The notes below the pieces were generated by a model. The model ran no database searches, was not told where the DNA came from, and was given only the letters and a program-made list of their open reading frames with translations. Made by a program: the position numbers and the translations under genes. 64,000 bases of DNA from JALJPB01 sp963933115 (GTDB taxonomy: Bacteria; Pseudomonadota; Gammaproteobacteria; Enterobacterales; Alteromonadaceae): the NCBI GenBank assembly GCA_963933115.1, contig CAWVSL010000010.1:18604-82603 (forward strand), in the 5' to 3' direction. Shown here one piece after another: positions 60,662 to 64,000 of this stretch. Every line of letters starts with the position of its first letter. The first letter of the stretch is position 1.

Positions 60662-61714
60662 CTAACGGATTTGATCTTCCTTTAGCCATTGTGCTACCTG
60701 TTTGGCAAAATAAGTTAGTATACCGTCAGCACCCGCTCGTTTAAAAGCTAATAAACCTTCCATCACACACGGTTTTTCTGCTAACCAACCATTTTGAATC
60801 GCAGCCATATGCATGGCATATTCACCACTCACTTGATAGGCATAAGTTGGCACCTTAAAAGTGTCTTTTACCCGTCTAACAACATCTAAATACGGCATCC
60901 CCGGTTTAACCATCACCATATCTGCACCTTCAGCAATATCTTGTGCAACCTCATGCAAAGCTTCATCACTATTTGCTGGGTCCATTTGATAAGTATGTTT
61001 GTTTCCACCTTTAATATTACCCGCAGAACCAACCGCATCTCGAAACGGCCCATAGTAATTAGACGCATACTTTGCTGAGTAAGCTAAAATTTTGGTATTC
61101 ACAAAACCGCTTGCTTCTAAGCCTTGTCGAATTGCTCCTACTCGACCGTCCATCATATCTGATGGTGCAACAATATCTGCTCCTGCTTGGGCATGAGAAA
61201 GGGCTTGTTTCACTAGAATTTCTTTAGTGACGTCGTTAACGACGTAACCGTGAGGACCGGCTTTATTCGTGTCACTTTCACTTAAAATACCATCTTGTCC
61301 GTGTGTGGTGAAGGGATCAAGAGCAACATCGGTAATCACTGCCAGTTGTGGGAATTTTGCTTTTAAAGCCCGAACTGTTCGCTGTGCTAGACCATCAGGA
61401 TTATAAGCTTCTTCTGCCATTAATGATTTTTTATTACTGGGGGTAACAGGAAAAATAGCCACTGCGGGAATACGCAAATCGACCAACTCCTGTGCTTCTT
61501 CTAGTAATAAATCAATACTTTTCCTCTCAACCCCAGGCATAGAAGCAATCGCTTGACGTTGATTCTCACCTTCAAGGACAAATACTGGATAGATCAAATC
61601 GTTAACAGTTAATTGATTCTCAGCCATTAAACGCCGGGTAAAATCATCTTTACGCATTCGGCGCATTCTTCTGGCTGGATATTGTCCAAAGGTGTTAGCA
61701 GTGGAGTGCGTCAT
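60662..61714 (-). CDS. hemB: Delta-aminolevulinic acid dehydratase (porphobilinogen synthase), non-zinc type
   Basis: Makes porphobilinogen from two 5-aminolevulinates, feeding HemC; 350 residues. Two active-site lysines are present: Lys215 in AYSAKYASNYYG and Lys270 in VMVKPGMPYLD. The metal-site segment reads DVALDPFTTHGQDG: where zinc enzymes have Cys at three positions, this protein has Ala131, Asp133 and Asp141, so it belongs to the magnesium-dependent group, as in Pseudomonas. The start MTHSTANTFGQYPARRMRRMR is the natural one. A monocistronic gene far from hemCDXY. Confidence 0.95.
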   Translation of the reverse strand: MTHSTANTFGQYPARRMRRMRKDDFTRRLMAENQLTVNDLIYPVFVLEGENQRQAIASMPGVERKSIDLLLEEAQELVDLRIPAVAIFPVTPSNKKSLMAEEAYNPDGLAQRTVRALKAKFPQLAVITDVALDPFTTHGQDGILSESDTNKAGPHGYVVNDVTKEILVKQALSHAQAGADIVAPSDMMDGRVGAIRQGLEASGFVNTKILAYSAKYASNYYGPFRDAVGSAGNIKGGNKHTYQMDPANSDEALHEVAQDIAEGADMVMVKPGMPYLDVVRRVKDTFKVPTYAYQVSGEYAMHMAAIQNGWLAEKPCVMEGLLAFKRAGADGILTYFAKQVAQWLKEDQIR

Positions 61715-61863
61715 TCAGTTGCTCCTAAGGGATATAAGGTGGTAAATATTAACTCAGTGCTCGATTATAATACTCGTAGACCTTTAAAGCTAGATTTAGC
61801 TCTAACGCAGTTGTTTAACCATAACACTGAAGTAATTAGGGCTAAATGAGGAAGTTCGCCAAG

Positions 61864-62664
61864 TTAAGTACCCTTTTGACTCATTGGTAAATCAAAAATC
61901 TTTTGAGCATTAATAGTGCTCTGCTCAATAATAACTTGTGATGGTATCCCTGTTATATCAGCATAGGTTTGAATAATATAACGAAGGTATGCTGGCTCAT
62001 TGCGGCTACTTTTGGGTTTTGGTCGAATGTTTCTTGGTGTAAGATAAGGTGCATCTGTTTCAATCATTAAGCGATTTAAAGGAATATATTTAATAATATC
62101 CCTTAATTCTTGACCTCGCCTTTCATCACAAAGCCAACCAGTAATCCCAATATACATATCAGCTGCTAGACATCGATCTAATTCTTTTTTATTGCCTGTA
62201 AAACAATGACTCACCATGGCAGGAACTTTACCCAAAGCCGGTATTAATAACTCAAGCCAAGGCTCAAATGCATCTCTTTGATGTAAAAATAAGGGGAGGT
62301 TAAGGGCGATAGCAAGATTAATTTGTTGTTGAAAAACAATTATTTGTTGAGCCGGATCCGAAAAATTTCGATTAAAGTCTAAGCCACATTCACCAATAGC
62401 TTTGACGTGATGGTGACTTGCAAGTTCGGCTATTTCTTTTAGATAATTGACACTAACGTGATCGGCATCATGCGGATGAACACCTGCAGTACAGCTAAGA
62501 TAATCGGGAAACTGTTGACATAGCTCTAACGCTTTTTTACTTTCTTCAATGTTTGTTCCTGTTACCAGGAGGGCGTGTATATTATTATTTATCGCGCGTT
62601 GAATAACATCTGATCGGTCTTTATCAAATCTTTTATTAGTAAAGTTAACACCAATATCAATCAA
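61864..62664 (-). CDS. tatD: TatD family metal-dependent DNase
   Basis: Metal-dependent hydrolase of 266 residues with a TIM-barrel fold. MIDIGVNFTNKRFDKDR carries the first Asp, TAGVHPHDAD the metal His pair, AIGECGLDFNR the Glu, FLHQRDAF, VSHCFTGNK, and ETDAPYLTP the late Asp. TatD has DNase activity and a role in DNA repair; it is not required for export despite its name. 4 bases after tatC. Confidence 0.93.
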   Translation of the reverse strand: MIDIGVNFTNKRFDKDRSDVIQRAINNNIHALLVTGTNIEESKKALELCQQFPDYLSCTAGVHPHDADHVSVNYLKEIAELASHHHVKAIGECGLDFNRNFSDPAQQIIVFQQQINLAIALNLPLFLHQRDAFEPWLELLIPALGKVPAMVSHCFTGNKKELDRCLAADMYIGITGWLCDERRGQELRDIIKYIPLNRLMIETDAPYLTPRNIRPKPKSSRNEPAYLRYIIQTYADITGIPSQVIIEQSTINAQKIFDLPMSQKGT

Positions 62665-62668
62665 TTAA

Positions 62669-63436
62669 TTAATTATTTCCATGATCATTCACCGATTCAA
62701 TTTCGTTATCTTTTTTAGTATAAAAAGAAGCAAATATTAATCCTATTTCAAATAATAACAACATAGGAATTGCTAACATTGTTTGTGAAATTATATCTGG
62801 TGGTGTTAGCAACATACCAATAAAAAATGCACCAACAATTACATAAGGGCGTTTATTCCTCAAACTATCAACATCTGTAACCCCAGTCCAACATAACAAT
62901 ATAATCACAATGGGGATTTCAAATGCCACCCCAAATGCAAAAAATAGCTTTAAAACAAAATCTAAATAACTGCTGATATCGGTAGCAATAGTTACCCCTT
63001 CAGGCACTACAGAATTGAAAAATGAAAACACTACGGGAAAGACGGCAAAATAGGCAAATGCGATGCCACCATAAAATAATAGGGTGCTACCCACCATTAA
63101 TGGAATAATTAACCGTTTTTCATTCCGATAAAGCCCAGGCGCTATAAACGACCAAACTTGAAATAGAATATATGGCATAGCAATAAACATCGACAATACT
63201 ATGGTCAGTTTAAAGGGAGCAAAAAATGGTGATGCAACATCTGTTGCTATCATTTGTGTGCCTTCTGGCATAGTTGAAAGCAGAGGCAAAGCTAAATATT
63301 GGTAAAGATCTTGTGCGAAATACGCCAGTGAACAAAAAACAATTAAAACACCAAGTACCGAGTGCAGTAAGCGCGTGCGTAATTCTAACAAGTGCTCAAA
63401 TAAAGTATAACTTGATTGGATTTTTTCGCTCATCAA
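62669..63436 (-). CDS. tatC: Sec-independent protein translocase TatC
   Basis: Core membrane receptor of the twin-arginine translocase, 255 residues (E. coli 258) with six transmembrane helices. The cytoplasmic N-terminus has the conserved LFEHLLELRTRLL, the first loop VASPFFAPFKL, then FQVWSFIAPGLYRNEKRL and later LLCWTGVTDVDSLRNKRPYVIVG. Together with TatA and TatB it could export the SRRKIIK-tagged subunit at 4917-5657. Overlaps tatB by 4 bases. Confidence 0.96.
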   Translation of the reverse strand: MMSEKIQSSYTLFEHLLELRTRLLHSVLGVLIVFCSLAYFAQDLYQYLALPLLSTMPEGTQMIATDVASPFFAPFKLTIVLSMFIAMPYILFQVWSFIAPGLYRNEKRLIIPLMVGSTLLFYGGIAFAYFAVFPVVFSFFNSVVPEGVTIATDISSYLDFVLKLFFAFGVAFEIPIVIILLCWTGVTDVDSLRNKRPYVIVGAFFIGMLLTPPDIISQTMLAIPMLLLFEIGLIFASFYTKKDNEIESVNDHGNN

Positions 63437-63813
63437 TTTAATTTATGCTCATCTTTAACAGAGGGTTCATCTTTGATATTGTCAGTAAACGGATTAGCCA
63501 AAGTCTTTTCCGTGTCTGAATTTTCATAAGGGCGAGTCACCATTTCAGCAGCTTCTTTTAATGACTTTAGAGATTCAGCGACTTCAGGACTCAAATTTTT
63601 CAAATCACTTTGTTCTGCTTTTTTTAAGTTCTCATGAAGCTCATTTACCCGTAATTCTTCTTTTAGCTCAGTTTTAACACCTTCACTAAAATTTTTTGCA
63701 CTGGAAAGCCAGCTTCTAATCGTACGGATGGCAACAGGTAATCGCTCAGGACCTAAAACGATCAAACCAAGAATACCTATTACCATTAACTCCCAAAAAC
63801 CAATATCAAACAT
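63433..63813 (-). CDS. tatB: Sec-independent protein translocase TatB
   Basis: Membrane-anchored partner of TatC, 126 residues (E. coli 171; tail lengths vary). The single N-terminal helix is MFDIGFWELMVIGILGLIVLG followed by the signature PERLPVAIRTIRSW and an amphipathic helix, then an acidic polar tail. It sits 3 bases after tatA and overlaps tatC by 4. Confidence 0.94.
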   Translation of the reverse strand: MFDIGFWELMVIGILGLIVLGPERLPVAIRTIRSWLSSAKNFSEGVKTELKEELRVNELHENLKKAEQSDLKNLSPEVAESLKSLKEAAEMVTRPYENSDTEKTLANPFTDNIKDEPSVKDEHKLN

Positions 63814-63816
63814 AAA

Positions 63817-64000
63817 TTATGCCTGATCTTTATCTTTAGCTTCAGTTTTCTCTTTTGAGCTGTCTTCTGATTTATCAGTTAAAGTATCTGTGGGCTTTTC
63901 CTTATCTTCACCAATCGCTGATTTAAAACCTTTAATAGCTGAGCCTAAATCACCACCTAAATTACGTAGTTTTTTAGTGCCAAATAATAGTACAACAATA
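63817..64000 (-). CDS. tatA: Sec-independent protein translocase TatA, 5' end cut by window
   Basis: The reading frame enters from the window edge and stops at 63817. It shows the end of the membrane helix and the TatA amphipathic helix (IVVLLFGTKKLRNLGGDL, GSAIKGFKSAIG), then a Lys/Asp/Glu/Thr-rich acidic tail ending KDKDQA. The start codon lies outside. TatA forms the pore-like assembly of the Tat system. Confidence 0.92.
   Translation of the reverse strand, partial: IVVLLFGTKKLRNLGGDLGSAIKGFKSAIGEDKEKPTDTLTDKSEDSSKEKTEAKDKDQA

Noticed and set aside
1..64000. CRISPR arrays, tRNA or rRNA genes, insertion sequences, prophage
   Set aside because: I looked for spaced direct repeats, cloverleaf-like and rRNA-like stretches, and transposase or integrase frames, and found none.

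Overview
The window is an AT-rich piece of a gammaproteobacterial chromosome. It carries several gene blocks known from E. coli and Shewanella (yicC/rph-pyrE, bioH-comF-nfuA, hemCDXY-cyaY-lptM-lysA-dapF, gmk-rpoZ-spoT-trmH-recG, ubiE-ubiJ-ubiB, ompR-envZ-pckA, ubiD-fre, trxA-rho with divergent rhlB-gppA, tatABCD). Gene content, low GC and protein style suggest the Alteromonadales, probably a Colwellia-like marine bacterium. That placement is an inference from synteny and recall, not from a search. I see no rRNA, tRNA, CRISPR array, prophage or insertion sequence.

Layout. 1-6173: a truncated S9 peptidase gene, a decayed second copy of the yicC 3' end, intact yicC, and a three-gene operon (periplasmic thioredoxin-like protein, Tat-exported gluconate-dehydrogenase-type small subunit, GMC flavoprotein) lying between yicC and rph, which are neighbours in E. 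coli. 6298-8712: rph, pyrE, a shared terminator, an unknown Q-rich protein and a translationally coupled 41-residue small gene upstream of it. 8865-15867: bioH, a broken comF, an M14 peptidase, nfuA and an aspartate/aromatic aminotransferase. 15975-30503: heme (hemCDXY) and cyaY operon, lptM-lysA-dapF-DUF484-HAD-uvrD (cyaA and xerC are absent from places where relatives have them), rarD, ubiK, rep. 30643-41151: ubiquinone genes ubiE, ubiJ and ubiB with an acyltransferase, recG, trmH, ridA, spoT, rpoZ, gmk.

41152-46700 is the most accessory part. It has an orphan intrinsic terminator that may end a small RNA, an MltA-like secreted protein, then a porin behind a clear Fur box, followed by an FMN-binding protein with a covalent flavinylation motif and a PepSY-type membrane protein. 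I read these three as an iron-responsive envelope electron-transfer or iron-acquisition unit. Two unrecognised small proteins follow. 46891-64000 returns to housekeeping: ompR-envZ, pckA (with a strong leader hairpin), a VF530/DUF2132 protein, ubiD-fre, trxA-rho (with a tandem repeat in the rho leader), rhlB-gppA, a short-chain dehydrogenase, a stand-alone PAS protein, hemB of the non-zinc type, and tatD-tatC-tatB-tatA (tatA cut by the window end).

The genes feed common themes. hemB, hemC, hemD, hemX and hemY serve heme. ubiB, ubiD, ubiE, ubiJ and ubiK serve ubiquinone. The tat genes could export the twin-arginine subunit at 4917-5657. nfuA and cyaY handle Fe-S and iron, which fits a Fur-controlled envelope unit nearby.
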